Below, one piece after another: positions 1 to 5,119 of a stretch of 8,660 nt of DNA. The stretch lies in assembly GCA_035480415.1 (NCBI GenBank), contig DATIHT010000047.1, forward strand, positions 1 through 8,660. The letters run 5' to 3'. This DNA comes from DATIHT01 sp035480415 (GTDB taxonomy: Bacteria > Patescibacteriota > Microgenomatia > Curtissbacterales > GWA2-41-24). Positions within the stretch are counted from its first letter, which is position 1. Every line of letters starts with the position of its first letter. Under the pieces are notes generated by a model. That model saw nothing but the letters and a program-made list of their open reading frames with translations. It did no database searches and was not told the DNA's origin. The position numbers and the translations under genes were made by a program.

Positions 1-80
1 AAGTAACAAAAGTCTCAAATGTTTCAAAAGTTTTCGTTAGCCCTTTGAGACCTTTGACACATTTGCTACGTTTGAAACCT
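1..80. repeat. Inverted 9-base-period repeat upstream of atpC
   Basis: The right arm carries TGNNAC at exact 9-base spacing, starting at 46, 55, 64 and 73 (TGAGAC, TGACAC, TGCTAC, TGAAAC). The left arm carries the same motif reverse-complemented at 3, 12 and 21 (GTAACA, GTCTCA, GTTTCA). The two arms can pair into an imperfect hairpin around position 37-41. The same 9-base unit recurs in direct orientation after atpC at 497-541. No end of an upstream gene (atpD would be expected) can be recognised in these 85 bases. Whether the repeat is a transcription or RNA-stability signal or simply a mobile repeat is unknown. Confidence 0.6.
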
Positions 81-85
81 TTTCT

Positions 86-496
86 ATGTTGCACCTTCAG
101 ATAATTACCCCAGAAAAGACAGTATTCGACGACGAGGTAGAACAAGTCTCTCTTCCAACATCAACGGGCGAGATCACCATTCTTCCAGAACATATCGGCC
201 TGGTTACCGAAATCCAACCTGGTGAACTTAAATACATAAAACATCAAAAAGAAAGCCACCTAGCGGCTGGTTTTGGTTTCGCACAAGTCGCAAATGACAA
301 TGTCAGAGTAATTGTTGATCTTGCTGCACCCGAGGAAGAAATCGAAGAGAAAAAGATTGAAGATGCCAAAAAGGCGGCAGAGGAAGCAATCAAGATGAAA
401 CATACGCTATCGGAAGAAGAATACGCAAACGCGGCAGCCAACCTTGCCAAAGCCCTCGCCCAACTTAAAGTAAAACGAAGACACCGCAAGATTTAA
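86..496 (+). CDS. atpC: F1F0 ATP synthase epsilon subunit
   Basis: This encodes the epsilon subunit of the F1 sector (136 residues, usual length about 130-140), which sits on the central stalk with gamma, couples rotation and can inhibit ATP hydrolysis. Residues 1-84 match the N-terminal beta-sandwich: the start MLHLQIITPEKTVF is typical, and the GEITILPEHIGLVTEI stretch near 28-43 matches the family GxxxILPxH signature. Residues 85-128 form a charged, Ala-rich helical region that fits the two-helix C-terminal domain. The tail is strongly basic (RRHRK). In most genomes atpC is the last gene of the atp operon, so atpD probably lies just left of the window. I see no Shine-Dalgarno before the ATG. 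The stop codon directly touches the 9-base repeat that follows. Confidence 0.95.
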   Translation: MLHLQIITPEKTVFDDEVEQVSLPTSTGEITILPEHIGLVTEIQPGELKYIKHQKESHLAAGFGFAQVANDNVRVIVDLAAPEEEIEEKKIEDAKKAAEEAIKMKHTLSEEEYANAAANLAKALAQLKVKRRHRKI

Positions 497-541
497 CTTT
501 TGATACCTTTGATACCCTTGATACTTTTGATACCCTTTAAT
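497..541. repeat. Direct 9-base tandem repeat between atpC and cmk
   Basis: TGATAC occurs four times at exactly 9-base spacing (starts 501, 510, 519, 528), separated by CTT, CCT or TTT spacers. The array begins at the base after the atpC stop and fills almost the whole gap to the kinase start at 544. It leaves no room for a normal Shine-Dalgarno site. It shares unit and period with the repeat at 1-80, so atpC is bracketed by one repeat family. Confidence 0.75.
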
Positions 542-543
542 GT

Positions 544-1068
544 ATGAAATACTCCTCAATCGCAATATCCGGACAAATCGCCTCAGGTACGTCAACAGCA
601 GGTAAAGCACTGGCGCAGCAACTAGGACTCAAATACGAATCTGCCGGTGATTTTTTTCGCAAATACGCACTCGAAAATAATATTCCCCTTCACGACAAAG
701 AACTAATCCCTGATGATCTCGACAAGGACGTTGATCAAGAACTTACAAAACTTGCCCAAAACGGAGGCTATATAATCGATGCCCACTACATTGGCTACTT
801 CACAAAAGACGCGCCAAGTGTATTAAAAGTATTACTAACGTGTGATGAACAAGAACGCATAAAAAGAGCACTGGCAAGAGAACACACTCATAAAGAAAAC
901 GCAGAAGAAGTAAAGCTTAGAGAACAAGGGCTGGATAAAAAATTCAGAAGAATTTACGCAGACGAAAACTATCTCGATCCCAAGTTTTTTAACCTAACAA
1001 TAGACACAACAAACACTCAGCCTGAAGACGTTGTAAAAAAAATAATTAATAGGTTTATGGGTCAGTAG
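544..1068 (+). CDS. cmk: Cytidylate kinase-like P-loop nucleoside monophosphate kinase
   Basis: This is predicted to phosphorylate CMP/dCMP with ATP in pyrimidine nucleotide recycling, in the cytoplasm. The 174-residue length fits the short archaeal-type cytidylate kinase family better than the 220-230-residue bacterial Cmk. Residues 5-18 form the beta-strand and P-loop (IAISGQIASGTST), followed by AKALAQQLGL-like helix 1 and a YESAGDFFR segment (31-39) typical of the family's NMP-binding start. IIDAHYIGYF (77-86) fits the conserved acidic core strand, and the REHTHKENAEE region (112-122) fits the lid. The usual Walker A lysine is replaced by Thr16. I recall Lys-less P-loops in some members of this superfamily, so this need not mean inactivity. 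The last residues (RFMGQ) and the TAG stop lie inside the inverted repeat that begins at 1048. No Shine-Dalgarno is visible. The exact substrate is inferred. Confidence 0.8.
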   Translation: MKYSSIAISGQIASGTSTAGKALAQQLGLKYESAGDFFRKYALENNIPLHDKELIPDDLDKDVDQELTKLAQNGGYIIDAHYIGYFTKDAPSVLKVLLTCDEQERIKRALAREHTHKENAEEVKLREQGLDKKFRRIYADENYLDPKFFNLTIDTTNTQPEDVVKKIINRFMGQ

Positions 1069-1086
1069 GTCGGTGGGTTTGTGGGT
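1048..1086 (+). repeat. Left inverted-repeat arm of four-helix cassette
   Basis: This is an 8-base-period array (AATAGGT, TTATGGGT, CAGTAGGT, CGGTGGGT, TTGTGGGT). It overlaps the last seven codons of cmk including the TAG stop, and its final base is the first base of the reverse-strand TGA stop of the four-helix gene. It aligns in register with the array at 5039-5077. Confidence 0.75.
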
Positions 1087-1442
1087 CAATTCTTTCGCCT
1101 ATAATTAATAAGACTATTCATTCGTTTAATCAAAACTTCATATCTATCAAATAAATTCAAAGCGCGGACAGACAATTGAGTATACAGATCTTTTATGATC
1201 AGTAGCTGTGTCTGGATTTCTTTTATCGAAGCACGCGAATCTATAAAAAATTTTAGTCTGTCAGCTTTACCGAATCGTCCTTCTCCTTCGGCAATATTCG
1301 ACTCAACGGACACAGCAGCACGTCTAATCTGACTCGTTAGACCAAAAAGTTCGCTCTTTGGCAACTCGTCAGTCAGTCTATAAATTTCTATGGTTAAAGA
1401 ATGTGCTTCCTTCCAAACTTCGAGTTTTTGAAAATCTCCCAT
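1086..1442 (-). CDS. Four-helix bundle protein (23S rRNA intervening-sequence family)
   Basis: This 118-residue protein has the full signature of the four-helix bundle family first found in 23S rRNA intervening sequences and related in fold to the Avd accessory protein of diversity-generating retroelements. Visible motifs are KLEVWKEAHSL (6-16), LPKSELFGLTSQIRRAA (27-43), SVESNIAEGEGR (45-56) and SIKEIQTQL (72-80). The length is normal and all four helices are present, so the gene looks intact. The family's biochemical role is not established; nucleic-acid binding is the usual suggestion. It is not inside an rRNA here but between convergent cmk and nadK, enclosed by inverted repeats that reach the ATG and the stop codon. 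No canonical Shine-Dalgarno is present; the base run before ATG is the AGG-rich repeat itself (GTAAGTAGGT). Confidence 0.9.
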   Translation of the reverse strand: MGDFQKLEVWKEAHSLTIEIYRLTDELPKSELFGLTSQIRRAAVSVESNIAEGEGRFGKADRLKFFIDSRASIKEIQTQLLIIKDLYTQLSVRALNLFDRYEVLIKRMNSLINYRRKN

Positions 1443-1481
1443 ACCTACTTACCTACCTGCCTACTAACCCACATACCTATT
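1443..1481 (-). repeat. Right inverted-repeat arm of four-helix cassette
   Basis: On the reverse strand this reads AATAGGT, ATGTGGGT, TAGTAGGC, AGGTAGGT, AAGTAGGT and runs straight into the ATG of the four-helix gene. It supplies the TAG stop of nadK at its outer end (1477-1479). It shares the 16-base core AGGTAGGTAAGTAGGT with the right arm of the solo array at 5080-5119. Confidence 0.75.
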
Positions 1482-2259
1482 GAAGTCTTCCACCAAGCCC
1501 AAATTTTGCATTCAGCGCTTTCAAAAAGTGATGTTCACCAAAATAAACAAGCTTTACTTTATTCTTACCTCTTTTCACTTTTACACTTTGACTTTGACTT
1601 ACTTTAGTATGTTCCTGACCATCGATAATCAGAGAAATATTCTCACCGGATGAAATTTTTATATCGATCTCGTCATTTGGAGAAAGAACCATCGAAGGAA
1701 TTGGTAGTCCATGAGCATTAACCGGAGTAATCAGAAGACAATCCAACCCCGGATCAACAATAGGGCCACCAGCAGACAGTGAATATGCAGTTGAACCTGT
1801 TTGTGTTGCAACAATTACTCCATCTCCTGAAGTATTCAGAAGTTTTTGCCCGTTAACTAAAATCTCAAGTTTTACAACTCGGTAAAGTCCTTTAACAACA
1901 ACCTCATTTACAGCTTGAAACGAATCGCCTTTTGCAACTGATGCTTCAACTGTCATCCTTTCAGAAACCGTATATTTACCTGCAATTAACAGGTCAACAG
2001 CCTTTTGCCAATCGTCTCCTTCTTCTGCCGTCAAAAATCCAAGGGTTCCGGCATTAATACCCACAAAAGGCACATCAAGCGCCGCATACTCGCAAGCCGT
2101 ATGAATCAACGTCCCATCCCCACCAAGCGTAATAACCATATCAGCGTCCTCCACCTTTTCCACAATCTCCTGTTTTTTAGAAAGAAGATAATTGTGGATC
2201 TTAGAGGCCAAATCTTCGGCAACCTTATTATTATTTCCAACTACAATTTTGACCTTCAC
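1477..2259 (-). CDS. nadK: NAD kinase
   Basis: This encodes ATP-dependent NAD kinase, which makes NADP from NAD in the cytoplasm; in a reduced genome it is the sole source of NADP. The length of 260 residues is slightly short for the family but complete. The diagnostic GGDGT motif is at 46-50, followed by the GINAGTLGFLT segment (67-77), the paired NE at 118-119, the glycine-rich SGDGVIVATQTGSTAYSLSAGGP stretch (144-166; Asp146, Thr154, Ser156, Tyr159) and IDGQ (212-215). The start is GTG (2257-2259), chosen because it gives the typical MKVKIVVGNN first strand; no in-frame upstream ATG or Shine-Dalgarno is seen. A TAAAAT hexamer ends seven bases before the GTG, so the message could be leaderless. 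The last residues (RLQ) run into the cassette repeat, which provides the TAG stop. Confidence 0.93.
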   Translation of the reverse strand: MKVKIVVGNNNKVAEDLASKIHNYLLSKKQEIVEKVEDADMVITLGGDGTLIHTACEYAALDVPFVGINAGTLGFLTAEEGDDWQKAVDLLIAGKYTVSERMTVEASVAKGDSFQAVNEVVVKGLYRVVKLEILVNGQKLLNTSGDGVIVATQTGSTAYSLSAGGPIVDPGLDCLLITPVNAHGLPIPSMVLSPNDEIDIKISSGENISLIIDGQEHTKVSQSQSVKVKRGKNKVKLVYFGEHHFLKALNAKFGLGGRLQ

Positions 2260-2266
2260 GACTCGT

Positions 2267-2272
2267 ATTTTA
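2267..2272 (-). promoter_or_regulatory. Possible -10 element for nadK, leaderless
   Basis: The reverse strand reads TAAAAT, five of six matches to TATAAT, followed by ACGAGTC and then the GTG start. Initiation 7-8 bases downstream would fall on or next to the G of the start codon. No good -35 was found at the right distance, so this is a weak call. Confidence 0.25.
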
Positions 2273-2294
2273 GCATTTCTGACTATTTAACCAT

Positions 2295-2367
2295 CGTCAT
2301 TCCGGACTTGCTCCAGAATCTACAACGTAATAAAGAAACTTTCTATGGAGATTTATTTTGGAATACG
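2295..2367. repeat. REP-like imperfect palindrome
   Basis: The left arm CGTCATTCCGGACTTGCTCC at 2295-2314 continues as AGAATC, and a decayed inverted copy ends GGAATACG at 2359-2366. The left arm itself also folds (ATTCCGGA against TCCAGAAT, with a G-T pair). The CGTCATTCCGGACTTG... core is a recurring palindromic intergenic element in many bacteria; membership is judged from memory and by eye. The element lies between nadK and the broken tRNA 3' fragment, ending about nine bases before that fragment. Confidence 0.5.
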
Positions 2368-2375
2368 ACCATTAT

Positions 2376-2405
2376 GGATGGGATCGAACCATCGACATCC
2401 ACTTT
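2376..2405 (-). pseudogene. tRNA-Ile 3'-half fragment
   Basis: These 30 bases are identical to 2451-2480 of the intact tRNA. They cover the 3' side of the anticodon stem, the variable loop, the whole T arm and the first acceptor base. Identity stops abruptly on both sides: no anticodon, no 5' half, and no CAGCTCC-ACCA acceptor end. It cannot form a tRNA. It sits 35 bases past the CCA end of the intact gene, next to the REP-like palindrome. Confidence 0.85.
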
Positions 2406-2440
2406 TATCAGTAATTATTCCAATACGTTAGTGAGATTTT

Positions 2441-2515
2441 TGGTGGAGCTGGATGGGATCGAACCATCGACATCCACTTTATAAGAGTGGCGCTCTACCA
2501 CTGAGCTACAGCTCC
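2441..2515 (-). tRNA. trnI: tRNA-Ile, anticodon UAU, CCA encoded
   Basis: On the reverse strand the cloverleaf is complete. The acceptor GGAGCTG pairs perfectly with CAGCTCC, then discriminator A and an encoded CCA. The D stem is GCTC/GAGC, and the anticodon stem CCACT/AGTGG encloses loop CTTATAA. The variable loop is ATGTC, and the T stem GATGG/CCATC encloses TTCGATC. The anticodon TAT (2481-2483) gives UAU, which reads AUA as isoleucine. Most bacteria instead read AUA with a CAU-anticodon tRNA modified by TilS to lysidine; UAU-anticodon tRNA-Ile is uncommon in bacteria. AUA codons occur in the genes of this window (for example in atpC and cmk), so the decoder is needed. A consensus promoter lies about 100 bases upstream, on the far side of the broken 5' copy. 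Confidence 0.95.
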
Positions 2516-2532
2516 AAAAATCGTACCTAATT

Positions 2533-2597
2533 TAAGAGTGGCGCTCTACCACTGCCTGCCCGCCGAAACTTTATGTGAAGGCGGGAGCTACAGGCCC
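2533..2597 (-). pseudogene. tRNA-Ile 5'-half fragment interrupted by a hairpin
   Basis: Bases 2533-2554 are identical to 2482-2503 of the intact tRNA (D-loop to anticodon loop), and 2586-2593 repeat the start of the D stem and end of the acceptor (AGCTACAG on +). Between them lies a 31-base hairpin insert that splits the D arm. Read without the insert on the reverse strand the fragment begins GGGCCTGTAGCT and continues CAGTGGTAGAGCG, ending at the anticodon loop. Its acceptor GGGCCTG differs at two positions from GGAGCTG of the intact gene and resembles common bacterial tRNA-Ile(GAU) 5' ends. It lacks a 3' half and is not functional as a tRNA. Confidence 0.8.
2555..2585. repeat. GC-rich hairpin insert in the tRNA fragment
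   Basis: CCTGCCCGCC and GGCGGG enclose an AT-richer loop, giving at least a six-pair perfect stem (CCCGCC/GGCGGG). Removing exactly these 31 bases restores continuity of the tRNA 5' half (CACTG joined to AGCTACAG, read on +), so it looks like a discrete insertion. Similar CCTGCCCGCCGAA... hairpins are, to my recollection, dispersed repeats in CPR-type genomes; I cannot verify this here. Confidence 0.7.
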
Positions 2598-2609
2598 CGC
2601 TCGTTGCAT

Positions 2610-2638
2610 ATTATAACTAAGTCTAAATTTTTGAACAA
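2610..2638 (-). promoter_or_regulatory. Sigma70-type promoter for the tRNA region
   Basis: The reverse strand reads TTGTTC (2633-2638), a 17-base spacer, then a perfect TATAAT (2610-2615). Initiation would be near 2603, about six bases before the broken tRNA 5' copy. The promoter was presumably that of the old tRNA and now would drive a transcript through the hairpin and fragment into the intact tRNA-Ile. It lies 30 bases after the stop of the VirD4-like gene, so the tRNA need not depend on readthrough. Confidence 0.6.
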
Positions 2639-2666
2639 TAATGATGGGAGGAAATAGATTATAGAT

Positions 2667-5036
2667 TTACAGTTTTGCCCTATGCACAATCTCGGCATCA
2701 ACAACATTCACATCGCGTCCATATCTTAGCCTCGATAGCTGTTTAATCATTTCCGCGATCCTCGGGTCTTTATCAACCTTGCTCATATCACGCGTTGTAT
2801 CAATAGAAAATGGCGGCACCGTTTCGTTTCTAACAATTGTCTTAACATATGCATGAAATCTTTCAACGTTAATCAAATCTGTCTCGTTAAATACAGGCGT
2901 AAATTCGTGCTGTAAGTAGTTTGCGTCGGTTACACCAATTCTGAAACTCATAACAGTACCAACGTTTCCGAAAATTGCGTTTTTAACTTCTTCTTCTATC
3001 TGCCCGATAAATTGGTTAGCAACAACAAGGTTCAAATGGAATTTCCTCGCCTCTGCCAAAATATCGGCAAAAGTTTCTGTGGCGTAGTTTTGAAACTCGT
3101 CAACGTATAGGAAAAAATCTGGTCTTTGCTCTTCAGGCACATCCTGCCTACTCATGGCAGCAACCAGAATCTTAGGCACCAAAACCAAACCCATGAAGGC
3201 AGAATTTTCTTCGCCCATTCGACCTTTAGAAAGATTTACAATCAAAATTTTTCTCTGGTCCATAACCTCACGGATATTAAAAGCACTCTTAGATTGCCCA
3301 ATAATATTTCTCATCATACTGTCGGTAACAAACCTGCCGAATTTAGAAACGATGTAATCCAAAACTTCCGATTTATGAAAATCCGAAGTCTGGGCAATCT
3401 GGTCTGTCCAATAACGCCTGACAACCGGATCCTGAACTTTTGGCAAAAGCTCCTGCACAAACTTGGTATCGGTCAGAACCCTGACAATCTCGACAAACGT
3501 ATTGCCCGGTTCACTCATAACAGTAAGCATGGCGTTACGAATTGCATGCTCAAATCTGGGCCCGATAATACCTGTCTTATGCGGGTCGTAAAGCTTGTAC
3601 ATTAGTCCAACTATGTTACTGGCAATAAAATGCTTTTCCTGCTCACTGGAAGCCTCAAGCATATTCATTCCAAGCGGCCGCTCGGTATCCGCCGGATTAA
3701 AGTAGATAACATCCTCTGCCCTCTCCGGAGGAACCTGCGCAAGAATATCTTCAGCTGCATCTCCGTGCGGGTCTATAAAACAAATTCCGTGCCCGGCCTT
3801 AATATCCTGCATTGCAAGATATTTCAAAGTTTCAGTCTTCCCGGTACCGGTTTTTCCGATAATATACATATGCCTTCGTCTGTCGTCTTCGGAAACGTAA
3901 ACTTCTTTTGTAGTACCTCTGTATACACTCTTGCCCAAATGAAGCCCCGACGACGGAATTTGGGCCGGTGCCGGAGCACGCTTGGCATTAACCCAGAATA
4001 TTCCAGGTGTTTCCACGCTCTTATTGGGCAGATGGAAAACACTTGCAAGTTCCTCGGAATTTAAAACTCCCATCTTTCCAAACAAAGGTTGATATCTATA
4101 AACAAAATCCACCAAAAATTGTTTCTTAAAACGAATATTGGCACCCGTAAATCCGTTATATTCGGAAGAAAACTGCGCAAACGTAGATTTAATGTTATCC
4201 AAATGCACCTTCGCCTCAGCATCTGTTTTGGCAGAAACCATAATCCTGATCAAAACCTCAAATCCAGGTTTTTCTATTTTATTTTCAATAGCCTCCATTT
4301 TCTTAGGCTCAGGTACACTCTTGCCTTCGGCTTTCATTTCATGCTCTTTAGTTTTGGAAACAAATCGCTTACCCGCGCTTTTCCATTTATGCCCGGTTGG
4401 AATTGCAATTACCTGAATAGCAGCTCCCTCCCCCGGTCTCATTTTGGCCAGAGCCGAAGTTATTTGAGAAAGTGGGTCAACAGCCAAGTCTTTAAAAGTT
4501 TTGATTGGGTAATAACTTGCGCTCTTAAGCTTAAGTGCAGCAAATGCCAGCTTGCCGTCTTCGGAAAATATATTGTATTCATCAACCTCTTTAACCTCCG
4601 CGCCCGGATACGAACCGTGAATCTGTTTTTCGACTAAATCCTGTAATTCTTTTGGACAGGAGATGTAAAATTTCATCTCCTCTGGTAAGGCTACAATTTC
4701 AAACGAAAAATGTTCATGCGGTTTTAGAAAAGAAAAAGTACTTTCATGGTGAATAGAGGCAAGGGACGCGAACATCTGCTCCGCAGCATCAATTTTGATT
4801 TCGTTGTCACGGGGCACAGAGATGGAAAGCAGTGCAAATTCCAGGGATTTTTCCTCGCGATCCTTATTTTTCATCCAAATAACCCAGGCCCAACCCACTG
4901 CAAAAGCAAGGGCACCTAAAACAACAAGGGCAAGTGCTAAAAACCCCAGAGTTTGCAAAAAAAGCCCCAATGCCCCTAGCGGATCAATTTGTCCTAAAGA
5001 TGAAGCACCGGTTTGTGCACCCTGGTCAATTGGCAT
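2667..5036 (-). CDS. VirD4/TraD-like membrane-anchored type IV secretion ATPase
   Basis: This is a 789-residue hexameric-type AAA/RecA ATPase of the conjugative coupling-protein group. A hydrophobic N-terminal span (about 22-54, LFLQTLGFLALALVV and following) anchors it in the membrane. Residues 60-350 are a largely cytoplasmic region I do not recognise, seen in CPR homologues from memory. The motor domain has Walker A GKTGTGKT (394-401), a following IDPHGD (421-426) typical of TraD/VirD4 proteins, Walker B FFLYVDEFQ (641-649; Asp646, Glu647) and a VVANQF sensor-like motif (671-676). In other bacteria such proteins feed DNA or protein to a type IV channel. No relaxase, VirB4 or pilin gene is visible here, so DNA transfer, uptake or surface-appendage roles are all possible. 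The upstream gene is on the same strand, 70 bases away across the solo repeat. No Shine-Dalgarno is seen. The frame is intact. Confidence 0.88.
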   Translation of the reverse strand: MPIDQGAQTGASSLGQIDPLGALGLFLQTLGFLALALVVLGALAFAVGWAWVIWMKNKDREEKSLEFALLSISVPRDNEIKIDAAEQMFASLASIHHESTFSFLKPHEHFSFEIVALPEEMKFYISCPKELQDLVEKQIHGSYPGAEVKEVDEYNIFSEDGKLAFAALKLKSASYYPIKTFKDLAVDPLSQITSALAKMRPGEGAAIQVIAIPTGHKWKSAGKRFVSKTKEHEMKAEGKSVPEPKKMEAIENKIEKPGFEVLIRIMVSAKTDAEAKVHLDNIKSTFAQFSSEYNGFTGANIRFKKQFLVDFVYRYQPLFGKMGVLNSEELASVFHLPNKSVETPGIFWVNAKRAPAPAQIPSSGLHLGKSVYRGTTKEVYVSEDDRRRHMYIIGKTGTGKTETLKYLAMQDIKAGHGICFIDPHGDAAEDILAQVPPERAEDVIYFNPADTERPLGMNMLEASSEQEKHFIASNIVGLMYKLYDPHKTGIIGPRFEHAIRNAMLTVMSEPGNTFVEIVRVLTDTKFVQELLPKVQDPVVRRYWTDQIAQTSDFHKSEVLDYIVSKFGRFVTDSMMRNIIGQSKSAFNIREVMDQRKILIVNLSKGRMGEENSAFMGLVLVPKILVAAMSRQDVPEEQRPDFFLYVDEFQNYATETFADILAEARKFHLNLVVANQFIGQIEEEVKNAIFGNVGTVMSFRIGVTDANYLQHEFTPVFNETDLINVERFHAYVKTIVRNETVPPFSIDTTRDMSKVDKDPRIAEMIKQLSRLRYGRDVNVVDAEIVHRAKL

Positions 5037-5038
5037 AT

Positions 5039-5119
5039 ATTAGGTTTTTAGGTCAATGGGCTTGTAGGATTGTAGGTTAAACCTACCAACCTACTTACCT
5101 ACCAACCTACTTACCTACC
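5039..5119. repeat. Solo inverted repeat: face-to-face cassette arms with no gene
   Basis: The left arm 5039-5077 reads in five units (ATTAGGT, TTTTAGGT, CAATGGGC, TTGTAGGA, TTGTAGGT). It aligns over the same 39 bases with the left arm of the four-helix cassette at about 28 positions. The right arm 5080-5119 contains two perfect copies of the 16-base AACCTACTTACCTACC (5088-5103, 5104-5119), the complement of the core of the cassette's right arm. The arms meet in the 15-base near-palindrome GTAGGTTAAACCTAC (5072-5086). The array fills the gap between the 188-residue gene and the VirD4-like gene and supplies the TAG stop of the former. Confidence 0.75.

Larger units (their letters stand above)
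1048..1481. mobile_element. Putative small cassette: four-helix gene between 39-base inverted repeats
   Basis: The left arm (1048-1086, read on +) and right arm (1443-1481, read on -) are both 39 bases and align without gaps at about 30 of 39 positions by my hand count. Each starts AATAGGT and continues as four 8-base units of the type NNGTRGGT. The interior is almost exactly one gene: the stop codon of the four-helix gene begins at the last base of the left arm, and its ATG abuts the right arm. The neighbours cmk and nadK converge on the cassette and both stop inside its arms. No transposase is present and I see no clear target-site duplication, so mobility is inferred, and any movement would need a helper in trans. 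The arms could instead be a gene-end repeat of another kind. Confidence 0.5.

Noticed and set aside
1..541. CRISPR-like array around atpC because of regular spacing
   Set aside because: The period is 9 bases with no 20-40-base repeat or unique spacers, and there are no cas genes. It is a short tandem repeat.
1086..1442. Diversity-generating retroelement accessory protein (Avd)
   Set aside because: The fold family is related, but no reverse transcriptase, template repeat or variable-region gene is in the window, and the motifs match the rRNA intervening-sequence branch.
2005..2484. Rightward 159-codon reading frame running from inside nadK across the gap into the tRNA
   Set aside because: It is antisense to nadK over its first half, then crosses the REP-like palindrome and the tRNA fragments. 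The repeated peptide at its end (MDGIEPSTSTF, LDGIEPSTSTL) is simply the duplicated tRNA sequence translated. No domain or start signal supports it.
2376..2597. Functional split tRNA made from the two fragments
   Set aside because: The 3' fragment lacks the acceptor 3' strand and CCA, the 5' fragment has a hairpin in its D arm, and a complete tRNA of the same type lies between them. A trans-spliced product is not supported.
4089..4637. Rightward frame of 182 codons, with others at 3126-3605 and 3630-4064, inside the VirD4-like gene
   Set aside because: All lie antisense to a gene with clear motifs and intact frame. Their translations have no recognisable domains and show the composition expected of reverse-frame shadows.
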